Assembly (NCBI GenBank): GCA_022316685.1
Contig: JAKJHU010000039.1
Span: 2,356,001 to 2,420,000, forward strand
Origin: Progne subis subis
Taxonomy: Eukaryota > Chordata > Aves > Passeriformes > Hirundinidae
Reading direction: 5' to 3'
Length of the DNA: 64,000 nt
A model generated the notes under the pieces. It made no database searches and was not told where the DNA came from. It saw only the letters and a program-made list of their open reading frames with translations. Below, in pieces: positions 12,378-27,181 of the stretch. A program made the position numbers and the translations under genes. The stretch's first letter is position 1, and each line of letters begins with the position of its first letter.

Positions 12378-15300
12378 GTATGCTTTTTGTTGTCTCCTCT
12401 TTCCCATATAAGAATCCTGATATCCCGATAATTTTCTCTATTGGATCATTCTAATAGAAATATTGAAGGAGAAGTTTAAACTGGCACAGCCCTAGAACCA
12501 TTTCAGTGAAAGTGTGGGGAAAGATTGTCTTGGTTTGGGGGGGAATTGGGAAGGGATGTCACAAAGGTAGTTGTCTTGTCTGTATGTTATATTTATCAAA
12601 GTTTTTGCCATCTTATTGCATGCCATCATTCATAGCTGTTGGTAAATTGTTCAGGATTTTTGCATATCTTACTGTTACTGACATCTGGATAATTTCTTCC
12701 CCTGTATCTCTCTTCCTTTCGTATTCCCCCTCAGAGTGCAACTGATTTGCATGAAATAGAGCAAATTTTGTAAAGGTATGCTTCAGGCCTTGGTAAAAGA
12801 CCAAGAAATGTAAGAATAAATTGAGTATAGCCATCAACTTCCTTGAGAGCTCTGGAGCCTGCTTGCTTTTTTTTCAGCTTAAGTTCTTGTGAATGTTGAG
12901 TTTATAACAAAGCTACCAATTAGATCAAAATTACATGTATATGGTGTTAGTTTTGTGTCATGTTTTGACTCATTATCTCCTCCTTTGAGTGTTCATAAGC
13001 TTATCTGTTTTATTACCTGACCACTTGGGCAAGATTATGTGGAAAGACTTATACAACTCTTTTAATTTCAAAAATTGTTAACTGTTGTGCTAGAAAGGCT
13101 TCACTGTCATTGTTAGCAGCTCACAAAGATTAAATTTGGATTGTGCAACCCCAGTGACAGAAGCATTAGCTTGCAACCACGACAAAGCAAAGGGGAAATT
13201 GGGGAAGAGACCTGCATGTTTAACTATGCAGTGGGAAAATTGTTTTCTTCTTATCACATGGGGCCTCATTTCTGTGACATGGTTCTCTGTGAAATAGAAG
13301 AATTTCAGAAAAATATCAAAAGGTTTATAAAGCTTTCCTGACAATGCATAGAATTTTTGAAGATTAGCTGAATTATGCCTATTGTATGTGTCTTGGAGAA
13401 CCTGAGCTGTAGTAAATGAACCCTTTAGTAAAAATGCTCTAGCAGGTTTGTCATAGATGCCTCCACCTCACTCTAAGCACCAAAGAAAATTGACTAAAGA
13501 GGTTGAACTCTTTGCCATTTCTTTTCCAGAAGACATATCCTAGATAGAGTCCCCATTATCTTGGAAAATGCTTTTTTGGGGGGGTCAGCTTCCGAGTGAC
13601 TTGGTATTTCTGTGTTTTTCCTTTTATTTTCAGGTTGACAATAGGCTTGATAGCAGTTGGGACTCGAGAGAAAAAACTGTGGCCTTCAGCTTTGACTACT
13701 GCTACTGGTCAGTTGACCCTGAAGATCCAAACTATGCATCTCAGGAAATGGTGAGTGATGCTTCCTGTCCATGTTCCCATCCCATTTTGTCCGTCATAAC
13801 CCCATCTTCAGGAAGATATTGAGATGTAGAATACATGAGATCTTTTCTATTCTGGCCCCATCTTCTTCTTATTTTGTTTGAAATACCACAGTACTCAGTA
13901 CTTTTGTCTGAAGTAGGTGCAGTAGGGATGCAATACCCTTGTTTGTCAACCAATGCACACTTTCCTTAGATACATTAAATGAGAATATTTTCAGGGGCAG
14001 TTATCAGGATCTAGAGGAAGAAAGCTCTGAAGGAAAGTAAGAGTGTTGAGGTGATTCTTCTGAGAGGATCAACAGTGAAGTAATCACATCTTTAATGGTA
14101 GAAAATTTTACTTGTACTGTATTTTTTGGAGATATATTCGTTGATAAAGCATCAGAAATTTCTTGTAACTAATGGAGACCACTCCTGTCTTCAGATCCAA
14201 GCTTTGGTTGATTGATTAAAAAAAAATTTTTTTTTTGAAGGATTTGGTATTAAAATAGGTTGTAATTGCAACTCTGTTAATAAACAAGGAATTATTAAAT
14301 CTACAAATAAAAGTGCGCAGCAAAGCTATCCAAATATTTAATTATATACATAATATACATATTTTGCCATTAAAATCAGGTTTTACTGTTGTACTGTCAT
14401 CAGAATTAGACAAATTTCATTTCTGTCTGTTGTCAGTACAACTGTTCCTGAAATTTTGACCTGTATAATTGTGTTGTTTTGCACAGAAATTATCATTTAA
14501 GACTGAGTTAGTCCTGTAAAATTTGTATTTCTGGTAGTGATGAGCACAGGATTGTTTTTACTTCTGGGAGTGAATATTTGAAAAACTGTCACGTTTGGCA
14601 ATTACCATAGCTGTAGGTGAAATTCTTAACTGTGCTTTATTTCCTTCCTGGTACTGTAGTGTGGAAGATGCTTTGTGAACTTGAGAAGTCTATTTAATGT
14701 TTAAAAAAGAAAACAGTCTTTCTGAAGTACTTGGCACTAGATAAACTTCTATTTTAGGGATTACAAAGAACAAGTCTTCAAATGTTGATGTGTTTGGGTT
14801 CCCCCCAGCCCCACTTATATTTTCTTGTTTGTTTTGATTCTGTGTTCCTTGTGAGTTTGTCACATAATACAAGCAGAAGCTTGTTTCTTAAATCTGTTGA
14901 CAATATAGTTGGCTTTCTAGCTGGAATGGTTTAGCAGATGAAATGCTGATAAATCCAGCCTGCCAAGTCAGTTTTAGCTCTACTCTGAGAGAAATTATCG
15001 TAACTCCAAATGGAAAATGCAAATATTGGCTACAAAAGTAAATTTTTGTTCTTGTTGTTATTAAATACAAGTGTGACTGAAAAAGAATGTAAAATGCAAT
15101 ATAAACAGTGCAACTTCCTGGCTGGGGCTGAGAAGCTATTTCAGATGCTGTGGAGAACTTCGTGCTATCACAAAATATGGTTTTATCTGATAAAAACAGT
15201 GAGGGGAAAACATGAACTCCTGGGCCATAGAAAACTGAGAAATGGGCAGTAGTTTCTTTACTTGTGCCTGATGCTGACTGAAAGTACATCAGGGATGCTC

Positions 15301-18300
15301 TGTGTAACTGCTGGGTTACTGAGCCTTAGATGTCTTATGTGAGATAAGCAAAGTGAAAGGATGGACTGGTGTTTTGAAAGGCCTGGAGTCATGAGGGAAT
15401 TTCTTGGACTTTTTGCCTGTCTTTGTGATTGTAGAACCGGGAAAATGTACTTCAAATGTCCTTGAGAAGAGACTGCTGGAATATGGCAGTCTTACCATGC
15501 TTTTGGGCATTTTTCTGCCCTCTTACACTGCATGAACAAATTTATTGTACTAATGCCATGTTTGGAATCATTGCTTCAGTGCTGAGCTGACAACAACGAT
15601 GTTATCAGCAGCCAAAGGAGTTTCAGTACCACTGTCATCCTGTAAAAGCTCGCTTTCATGAGCTGACCTTGGAGTACTTTTCCCTTGAAGATGTCCTGCC
15701 AGCTCTTATCATATGTGACTGGTGTATGGGTTGAGGATGAAAAGTAGATAAAAGTGTCTGTCTTGGGATTAGTTTTTGTAGAATGCTGTCTTTTAGTAAA
15801 CTGTCTCATGTTTCCCCCCCCCCCCAGTAGATGGATGCATAAAAATCGAGTCCTAACAGCTTCTTTGTTTAAGGACTCTGTGATAGTGTAACAATACTGG
15901 AGGAACTGCATATCCTAGTGTTTAAGTAGGATTTCAGTCTGAATACTTACTTCTTACCGTTTCTTCCAGATCTTAACACTGTACACTTCAGGTTCCTGTC
16001 TCTTGCATTTCAGGGATGTGTACACACAATATACTTTATTCCCTATATTCAAATACTTCACAGGCACTTACAAGAAAGAGGCTTAAGCCACATGTGTGTA
16101 AGTACTTTAAAACGTTAGGAAGATGAGTTTGACTTTATTGTTCTGTTTATAATGACTGTTCTTTCTCTTGTACTTTATTTGTATTTTCCAAAAGGGGACT
16201 ACATGTTGCCCATCTTGTATGTTTATCCCAAAGCATTCATGTTAGTATTTTAATTTTTTTTAAAAAAATAGGGAAAGTATTTTTTTCACTTTAATTTGGG
16301 AGAAGCAGACCTTGCAATACAGTAAACTGAGAAGAAACTGGACCAATGTAGTAAAATCCATAATGTTCACGTGACAGACTAAATGCCTTTAGTTTTATTT
16401 TTAATAACACTGAAACCAGTGCTTTTCCCTTCAAAAAGCTGGACCAAGGAATTAAAAATATAAATTATGTTTAAGAAGTGTTATTGTATACATATTTTAT
16501 AGGGCTGAATTTAAAGTAATTCTTGTATCATGAGATACATATATAGATATATGTATATATACACACAAGCTTTCTTGATTGGCATTACAGAAATTATGTA
16601 AGCCACCTTCTGTATCTGAAAAGAGGAAAGTTTGCTAAATTAAAAACAAAGCTGATTTTGACTACTGGAGGAAGATCCCATCATGGCTTTTGTCTGGGAA
16701 AGAGGCTTCTTACCAGACGTAACCTTTTGGATAGTAGTTGGTTTTGGAAGATGGTTTCAGGAGCCCATGGATAGTCTACTCTTATTTATGATTATTCTTC
16801 CATTTGTAACATTTGAGGAACTAGCTATGAGCCAGAGTTCTGCTTTCTTTCTCTCCTAACTGTGGTGAAATAGGAAGTTATACAGCCTTTCTAATGATCA
16901 TCCAGTAATTTATAATATTCATTTAGAAGTCCAGTATAAGTGGTCTGAATTCTTAGATTTCCTTTAGAAGTTGAATAAATTCTTCACAAAAGATAAGATT
17001 TTTGAAATGAGTCAGCTATAGAAGCATTATTTCATTTTCCAAATAAGCTGAATTTTTCAATGTGACGTGTGGTTTTTAGGTAGCCACTTTGGAGATCCTT
17101 GGGCCTGTTGCTTTTGTTCTCTCACTGGGAAGTTGAATACTTTGTGTTGATACTGAGCTGAGGTTTTCATCTTCTTTCACAGATGAGCAATTCTACCTTC
17201 TTGTTTTAAAGACTTTTTTTTTCCCTAAGTGGATTTGTTGACATATAAGCAGAGTAGAGAAATCAAGAAACACCATAAGGGAATTTTTATTGGCTAAATC
17301 AACCAGATATATCAGCGACGAAAGGAAGAGGAAAGGAAACAGATCTGCAAAATCCTTCTAAATAGGGAGAGATGAACAAGGCACAAGGGTTACAGGCCAG
17401 AGAGAAAGAAAGATCAAAAAATGTGTTGGACCGGAGAAAGAACAGGTAACAAATAAATATGGATTAAGGACAGGGACAGAACATTTGATGTGCAAAGTAT
17501 GAAGTGAGAAACTAAATGAAATTCCATAATATTATAGGCATTTAATTGAAAAAGGTCGTGCATTGTTTTCTGATCTCAACTCTGCAATTTGTTACATGCA
17601 TTTTCCATGGCTGTAAAAGAGTGAATGGTTTTCCAAAACGTCACTGTCCAGATGTAGTTATAGTCTTAAAAAAACAGCCCTCCATCCCCAGAAAAAACAA
17701 ATTCAAAAGAGAAGAGAAAACAAATCAAACAAAACCCTCCCAACAAAACAAACAAATAAAATCAACAACAACCAAAAAAGAAAACCAGATCCACAAAGAA
17801 GCGTAATACTTGAGGTGATGTTCCTTTTCCTGCCATTTTTGAGACAAAGTGTAGATTTCCTCCATCACAGGTTGATGCAGAATTAGTTCCATCTCACAGA
17901 GGGAAAATGCTGATTGTTTGCACCTGGGCTTTACCGCTTGCAAACAATGTATTAATTCTGTTGTGTCTCCCTGTATTCTTGTGCTAAGGGGTTTTTTGGG
18001 AAGTGATTTTGACTTAGTGCAAAATCCTCTTTAGTAAAGGGGGGCATTTTGTGTGATTATTGCTTCCTTCCCACTGCCATCCTCCCCAGATGTCTTCAGG
18101 AACCCATGTGTAGTTCAGGATTGTTTTCCAAAGACAGCGTTGGAAATCCATCACTCTTTGGCCATTATATAATTACAGGATTATCCTCTCCTAGAGATTC
18201 ATGATATATTTTCACTTTGCAGTAAAAATGCTGTGTGGTAATGTTATCTAATGTTATTTAGGGTTATAATTTTTATTCTTACAAGTAGACTCCGGCTTGC

Positions 18301-21300
18301 TGATTCTTTCTGCCGATTGAATGTGATATAGAAGGACTGTGAGACATTTATAGTTGTCTCAGAAACAATCATCTAAATTTAAACTTACTCAAATTTCTGT
18401 CTGACATAGAACAGTGTTTCCCCAAATCTGTTTTAGCTCCACTAAACAGAGGAGAATGTTTAAAAATGTTGCAAAGCTTACATAACTACTTATTTAAATC
18501 CTACTGATGAAAAAATATATTTCAGCTTGGAAAAAAAAATGTTTCAGCAAGCACATTTAAGCAAAATCATAAGGGTATTTTGCAGAAGAAACACAGGAAC
18601 ACATGCAAGCATTGAGTATTCTTCTAGTTGGTTGCTCCAGCTTCAGTCCTCAGCTTCCCTCCAGCCATGCCTCCCATCCGGGAATTGTGCACGCTCAGTA
18701 CCACGGTGGGCAGAGTGACCCACAGGATGTGCCAGAAGGTATTTGCACACAGAGCTGCCACACAGAGCTGATGTGCGCCAAAATGTTCCTTTGGACAACA
18801 GCAATACGTTCCAAGACTAATGGGCTTTGAAGGGTAGATATAATGAAATCCAGAAAAGTGTTTAAGTTCCCAAGCAGCCCTGATTTCAGTGGGATCCATA
18901 ACTCCGACTGGGTTTTCTTGAAATGCTTTCTGCAGCTTAGATTTTTTTTTTTACCGCAGTGCAATAGTTTAATGGAGATGATAGAGTTTGTAGGGGAAAT
19001 AGTAATTTAGACTTTAGCATTTTTTCCTCAGGCTTCCTAAAGAATTAAATAAATCCTATTCATATTGGTCAAAGAATTTTATACTTCTGGGCTTGACCTG
19101 ATAAATGTGTTATTCTGGTTTGACACAGTATATTTGGTTTATGCCGGTGTGGATATTCTTTTAGTGTCTCTCTGAATATTATAATTTTCAGTTATACTGT
19201 GACTCTCAGTGGCCCTTCTAAGATAGATACATAAAAGACCTTGGCCAAAAAGGCTATGGCCAAAAAAAAGATAACTGCCTTTGAGGTAAATCTAAGAAAC
19301 ATAAGAGTGCAGCTGAGGTTAAATAGCTGAGTGATTACTTACTGCTGCATATTTTACCTGCAAGGAATACATGTCTTTTTTGAAGAGAAGTCTCTCTTCA
19401 AAAATGTAATGCCTATCAAAGAAAAAAAAAAAAAAAAAGGTTTTAAGATTTTGTTATGGATTTCCCTGTATGTGGAGGTTGCACCGTGATGTGTCACATG
19501 TGAAGAGTACTATCTTAATAAATCAGGATGTTTTTACAGTAAAAAGCAGTAAGAGTATAAAAACAAATCTTGCAAATCAAGTAACTCCTTGTACTTTCTT
19601 GACCTTCTCACCCTGCACCTTCCTATTCTTCAGCACTGGTTTACTAGTGTAAGTGAAAGAATAACAATGATCCTTTTTTTGGTGCACTTCCACTGTGCAT
19701 TTGAACCACTGAGAGTTTTACAAGATTGTTCAAAAGCAAGACATGTTTAATTGAAGATTGTTTATTTCTAAAGTTTATATAGCAAGTAACAAAGGACCTC
19801 TTTGCCTGGCTGTCCATTCCACATGTGTAGCTAGGAAGAGCTCCTTTCTCTTCAAACATGTTACCTAATTATTTATGTCTTTGTTTATAAATACATTCAT
19901 TTGAAAAATTATTTTTTACTCTGAAGGCAGAAATGGGGATTACTGATGTCTCATGTGATGGAATACATATGAGCTCTGTAAAGAGTTTTTTTCATTTCCT
20001 ATTTGTTTAAAAAGTATCCTAAGTGCTTTCAATCATCTCTGGCTTTGCAGCATAGTTGGATTTTATACTATTTCCAGCTAAGAAAAGTCGTTGGGGAAAG
20101 GAGCAGACAGGTTTTTTTTTTAGTTGCTTGTTAGAGCATAACTGAAAAGTGACTAAAGAAACAGATGTTTAGGATCCAAGGTTTCCAATATGGCATAAGG
20201 TTTTTTACTTTTCTTCCCCCCCCCCCCCCCCCCCCACCATGGGATTTGTTTATTTGTTTTACATGTTAACTGCAAAAGCTCAGAAAAGTTACACAACAGT
20301 ATTGTTTGGAAGGAAAATATTGCAGCATACTTTCCAACTCTTCATCAAACTAAGTCACTGTATTCCTTCCTTTTTTTTTTTAAAGTGCAAACAAAGTCAT
20401 GTGCTGAAGAACTTTACCTGAGAGCCTGTTCCTCTCTAAGCTGAGTCTGCGACTTCCATGACTCTGTGCATTCCCTGCAAGATTCAAGTATTAAATTGTC
20501 TTGTAAATTATTGGGATAAAATCAAATCCATTGTCTTTCATATGAGCCTAATAATAAAAAAAATAACAGAATGAACTTATAATTTAAATATCTTGAAAAA
20601 TTCTTCCATTTTTTTCCCTCTGTGTCCTCTCCCCCTCCTTGTCTTGTAAGAGAAGGGAGCAAGAGAGGGCAGCAGCAGCTGTGGGTGTAAATGGCATTTT
20701 CACACGAAATATTTGAAAAGCAGTAAGCATTCCATCCACAACATATTTTTTTATTCCAATCCAGAGACAGAAGTGAAAAGGAGGGTGTGCTATAAGAAAA
20801 AGGCTTTTTGTGCAATAATTGGATCAGTATATAGCGGATTATGATGGAGGCAGGGAAGCCACCATGAGTGCATGTTATAGATCTTCTGCCAGCAGCACAG
20901 CTGCTGTGTTCAGTTTGTGATCAAATAAAGTCATTCTTTCTGACTATACCAAGACTTCTTTGCTGAAAACTTCTCTGGGAACTGTTGTGAATAATTGCAA
21001 ACTTCAAAGCAGGCTTTGTTGGTAGACAAAAATAATCAAGTTGATTTTCAATTTATTCAGGCATTGAATTAATTGATAGAAATATTTGTATAGTTGTATA
21101 CATTCACAGGCAACTATGGCCTAATGCAGATACATTTCAAATGTGAAGCCTAAACAGGAGTACTCAAGAATGGATTAAGCTGAGGGAAAGCAGCAAACTG
21201 TTTCACAAACAATGAAATGAGACATTTTCTGTCTGTTCAGTCTGCTCTTGCTCACTGATTGTTTCCCTGCTAGGCACTGACCATTGTTTACTAGACACAC

Positions 21301-23487
21301 AGAGCACATTCTTTAAATAGACACTCAGTATAACTCACTAAATAATATTGAAAGGATCTGTAAGTGCCTTCAGCAACTTAAAAGAAAAAAGGAATCAAGT
21401 TCTTTGGGTTTTCAGGTGTCGTGCATGTTTGCAGTGAACCTGCACGTTTGCGGCCTGAGTTACTTCTGCAAACCTTGTGATTCTTGCATGTCTTACAAGC
21501 AAAACGAAGAACTTGTATAATGATCTGCAAACTTCCTGAAGTCACCTGCAAAATATGCTTATTTGGATGAATGATTTTTTTTTTTTCTTTTTAAATTAAC
21601 TGTGGTTAAGATATGAGATACAGATTTTTTAGGAAAAAAGTCTTTTCTATAGATAAGCTGTATGGATGTTGATTGTTCCTTCTTACTTGCAGACAGACAT
21701 TTACAGTTTAAATTCCTCTGTATAATCACACAGTTTTTCCTCCATGTTCATAAAATAGTGGCTTTCCCCCCCCTTCTTTTAATCTAATCTAAGGGACTAT
21801 TCCATATTCTTTCTATTTTGCAAATGGATTGCCTTGTTCATCTGTAAGAATTTCTAGAGCATGGCTATTCAGAGAAGGGAAAGTCATATTCGTGGTACTT
21901 CCGAGGTTGCAGATTGATCCAAGATTAGTCTTTGACTTGGAGTGGTTTTGCTCTGATCTTATTAATGCTATGTGAATAACTTTGGTTAGACCCGTCTCTT
22001 GGAAGCTGAAATTACTGAAAAGCTAGTCTGAATTTCAGCTAAGTCTCCAAGATCCTGTAGGTCTGTGAGTTCTACAGTCACTGGATAGAAGGATGTTGAT
22101 AGCCTTTTGCTGGGAGACTAGGTCAGTTTTGGAGATTTTATTCTCTGGGTGCGAGATTTTATTTTCTTTTAGCGGGCAGCTTTCTTAGGAAAGATCTTGT
22201 TGGGCAGGACTGTGCTAGCATTGAATAGTGAGAGGTGCCTATTGCAACAGCTGTGATCCAGTTCCACACAGCTAGTTTGTTTATCTCTGTAAATGAGCCA
22301 TGTTTCTGACATGTTGGAGGCATGAGATTGGACTTGCATGCACAAGTAGCTGACGTCTGATAAACCTAAACAATATGCATGTGTCCAATTTCACTGTTTA
22401 TTAAAGTGTCTGGTATGATCATCAGTTGTTCTTTTATATTATAGCAAAAAGCAACCCTTCCATTCTTTGTAAATTTGTGCTCACTTCATTTATCTTCGAT
22501 AGTAGCTGACTTTTATATTTCTCTGTTAACTAAGATGATATGCCTCAGGGAGATACGTGTGTGTGGCCTTGAACACAAACTGATTGAATCATCATTTTGG
22601 CTGTATCTGAGCACCTGCATGTTGACTCCCTATTCAGCTTTGTTTTTAATCAACAAAAAAGCCTGCCCTTGAGACCTTGTATGTGAAAAGCAAAATTAAC
22701 ATCTCCATTCAGTTGTGGCTTTTCTGACAAAGTGGTTTCTGTTGGCAGTTCCTTTATGTTGCGTAAGACAGAGTGAAGGTGAATAAAATTAATTAGGTCT
22801 AGAAATGCTTACAAACAGCCTCAGCACATCAAAATCAAAATTCTGAGTGTCAGTTTAGGTTTCCTTACCCTCAGATTTACACACCAGTATGGATAAGTTC
22901 TCACTCTTTATAACTTCAGTGTTACAATCTTAGGACATTCTCATCTGCAGGAGTGGAGATGATGTTCTGTATTTTAGATTCACAAATGTATTTTGAGGGC
23001 TGTCTTATCAATTTACATCGCTGTCACATGAAATAGTTGATTAATAAGTTTTGGAGTGGACCATTTGAATCAGTCCCTGCTGGACAGGTCTTATTCCTGA
23101 GATGCTGAATGGCAACAAATACTTTCCTCAATTGGTTGGGGATTTATAATGTATGCCTGTAAGGATTGGTTGCTTTCAAATGACATCTAATAACGTTAAA
23201 ATAGATCTCAGCTTCTGTTCTGCTGTTATTGCAAGTATTTCCCATTTTCAGCCATCCCTTTCCTGTGCACACATATGTGCTTAAGAGTGTGTACATGGAT
23301 TGTATCATCAATAGCTAGTGCTTTTATGGTATTGTTGGCAGGTATTCTTGCAAAGAGTCAAGTCTCTCTAAAGAGTATGCACCTCATCCCACCCCATGTG
23401 ACAGACCTACAAATAAAACACCAGGTCTGAAAAATTAATCTGATGAAGTGTGAGGATCCAGAGCAGAATTCATTAAAGTCATGGGGC

Positions 23488-23550
<63 letters not shown>

Positions 23551-26500
23551 GAATGTATTTTTATTTTATTAGGATCTCATAGATAAAGGTGGGTAAAGAA
23601 AACCTTCTCTAGTTAGCATTGTAGGACTGGAGAGAGAAAATGGTAGCAAATTGTTTATTCAATGTAAAGTAGGCACGCTTTCAGGGAAGTTTATATTTGC
23701 CAGTTACACATGTCATTTTGAAATATGAACTGTCTGCATCTCTGGATTTTGTTTCATTTGGAATATGACTAAATGGGAGAGCCCAAATGACTGATGCAAG
23801 GCTGCTTTACACTTTTTGTTTTGGTAGCTTGAATTTTCTGAATCCATAAATGTTCTGCAACTTTTGTCTTAGATCTTCATTTTAGCAAAAGACCTCTCAC
23901 CATACTTTTAAACTGGGCTTCAATAACACATCATCCATGAAAAACAAACCAGTTTCTTTGGATAGGAACGGAACAAAGGGTGACATGTCTAATTTTGTAT
24001 TGGGTTTTTTTGAGTGTCTTTATGACAGCAGAAAGTGAATTTGAGTAACTGCTTGTAGATTTAGGAATAAATAAACCTTTTTTTGGCTGGAGCATCAATG
24101 TTAAAAACTTTATGGGTAAATTTACATGTTGTAATCCTCACAGTGAAAAAATGATATTTCCTGATGGATTTTGAAAGTCAAAAACCACTGAGCAATGCTT
24201 CAGTCTTTTGAAGCAAGTCCTATTGGGACAGTCTATGACCAGGACAGTAAAGACCACAAAAATCACTTTGCCATATGACCAATGAGTAACCTGAGTCCTT
24301 GAAAGAATGATCCAAAAGCTTGCTTACATAATGTCTCTGAGAGTTGGTGGTGTCTCCCTGTCCTTTTGGGGCAGGAGAGGTGCCCTCTAGGAGTTCTACC
24401 TGTGGAATAGGAAAGTGCTCCTTTAGCTGTTGGCATTGGTGCACAGGCTGGGGCTTGCTTGTCTTGGGCTTTGGAGCTGTACCTGACTGTCACACACCAG
24501 CTCCAGGACCTCCCTGTACAGAAGCAATGCTGTTGGTGATAGTAGATAACTAAGGTTACCCTACACCATGCATGACGTGCATGGAGTCGTCATGCTGCTT
24601 TAGTAAGTTCTCTCAGGCTATTTTTTTCCCAGTCTCTCTTATTTTGGTGCTCTTGGTTGCATTCTGTTTCTTAATGACTGAAAATAATGGCCAGCATAGT
24701 TCATGAGTGACTATTATATTTCTTATTGTGGCATGTTTTAACCTGTATCCTAACAGAACATAAATTCTGCTTGGAAATTTATGACTCTTTGGATTTACTG
24801 ACCTTTTCATTACCTAAGCAAGATCTGAAACCTACTTGCTTTTGTTGTTTTTATGATTTTTTTTTTAAAATTATTATTGGTAGAAGGAAAAGCATTTTTT
24901 ATAGCTGTTTGGAAGTAGGAGAAAAGATTGAATCATGTTGAAGATCTAGAGAAAGAGTTGATAGGAATTTATCATTGAAGCAGTGATGGCTTTTTTTTTT
25001 TTATTATTCCTGCACATTCAAATTCCAATCAAGTGAAAAGGTTTGGTGGATCTAGTTATCATTTTAAAGCCAAAAATAATCTCATTTCTGTAATGATTAT
25101 GAAATGTTCTAGTCCACAACTTGTGGCTGTTAGTTCTTCTTTTTCATTGTTTGTTTTTGTTTGTTGTCAGCTAACACTCCTATATCTGTTAGTTATTTTT
25201 ATAGCTCTTAACCAAGAAATTGAAACTGAATTTTCGATTCATATTCAGAAAATTAGCAACTGTATTGATTTTTATGAGTGGAGAATAAGATAATTGAGCC
25301 CCTGGGCTCAGGTAACTTTTATATTTTTAGCCTAAACTCAGATTCAGCAGAAACTCAAAAGAACTGTCAATGTCTTGAAGATACGGGTAGTCTGAAAACA
25401 TAAAGATTTTGGAGGACTGCAGAAACTTGCTTTCAGCTATTCATGTCCTCCTTTACATAATTTCTGTGCTTTTCACTCTGCACAGTACACCACAATGCTT
25501 TTATTGTCTCACTTCCTACTGCATGTCATTTGCATACATTTGTTGGTTATTACAATATATGGAATGTAATCTTTTTCTATTCCATTTATTATGAATGCAA
25601 GAGGCTTTCTGCAACAGAATTTCATTGGCATGTTGAAAGAGGAAGCAAAAGAGATTAGAAGTTCATCTTGATTGGAAGGTCATCTTTTGCCCCTCATTTT
25701 ATCATTAAAGAGTTGATTTTGGTTTTTTTTCCCCTTAGAGCACACTGAAGCTGTATCTGTACAGGTTCTACTTGAGGCCAGGAAATATTCCATGAGCTCT
25801 GCAGCTTGGCCATCCCTAGTGCTAAACTGTTAGAGTGGTTCCTGGTGCTGTTTGGCCTGGAGTAGCAGGTACTTCTTGTAATGATTTGTAGGCACAGCCC
25901 AGGACCTGGCAGGGACCAGAACCATTCCTGACTGGCAGTTTTCATGTGGCCACCCTGCCTTGGAGGCTGAGAGTGCTTGATAGTCTGAACATGGGCAGTT
26001 CTCTGCCATTTGGGCTGGGCATGTTTAAATTGCTGCTGATGGGAGCTGGCTGAAGAGTTGTGGGTTGTGAGTTAGGGGTGGACAGTTAATTATGGGGGCT
26101 GAAGTTTGTTGCATGCAGCTTGGCATCTTTTTTCCATAGCTGTGCTTCATAGTGAGTATCAAGAACCCAAGAACTTCTTTCTTTTGTTTGTTTGTTTGTT
26201 TGTTTGTTTGTTTTGGGTTTTGGTTTTTTTTAATGTGAGAAATAACCAATGCTTCTGCTGAAGTCATTACACTGAAAAGAAAGAAGTCTGCTCTGAATTC
26301 CCAGGGAGGGGGATGGTCATCTTAAACAGCACAGCTGTTTGGAAATCACCTTTTAACTTCATCAATAGTCTTTTGAAACAGAAAGAATATTCTCTAGTAA
26401 ATGGATTTTTAGCTGAATCAATGATGAGACTATTCTCTACCTAAAAGAGAAAGTAGTGCAAGTAGAAATATAGAATAATAGGTTGGCATATTTAAAAACA

Positions 26501-27142
26501 TCCTGAGATTTTATGTGAATCTGTCTTTTTCTGGATCAGTTTATTGTAATAAGACACTTGCAGTAAAAAAAAAAGTTGAGATACATATTAAAAATTTATT
26601 GATTTAGAATATGCTCAATACAATAAACTTATGCTGGGATAGAGCTGACAATTAAGCTGCAACCATAAGTGACAAAATTTGTACCTAATCATAGGCCATT
26701 GTACCAAAAAGCTGAAAAGACTATGTAGAAGGGTGGCTAGTCACTTAAATCCTGCAAGTGCATTAATGTCCTGCATTTCAATCCTTTGTAAATATGTTTT
26801 CTGAACACCCAGCTATCTGCCTCTGCTCATTGCTTGTTCATTTCTTGCCCATTTTAGTGTGCTATGTAGCATAAAATCTTAATTTGTAAAGGAATAAAAT
26901 TTAATGCATCTTCAAGAGCTTTCAATGCTGATGAAATCTCTCCATTCTGTCTCATTTTTCTGTATCACAACCTTTCATATATTTTATTTGTTAGGGGGAA
27001 AAACTTCTGGTGTTCTTAGACAATCAAATATGTTCCTCTGAATATTTTAGTAGATTTTTTTTCTCCCATCATGTCTGAGAAGGAAACTCCAGTATTTTCT
27101 TCACAGGCAGTGCCTTGCCATCCTTGCCATAATATTATGATT

Positions 27143-27181
<39 letters not shown>

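Noticed and set aside
24344..24553. GC-richer open frames around 24,260-24,550 as a gene
   Set aside because: Composition is Cys/Gly/Pro-rich with frames on both strands, and there is no domain, splice pattern or family match.
24566..24584. CCATGCA/TGCATGG palindrome around TGACG as a regulatory site
   Set aside because: Seven-base arms with a short loop are expected by chance in 64 kb, and nothing nearby supports an enhancer.
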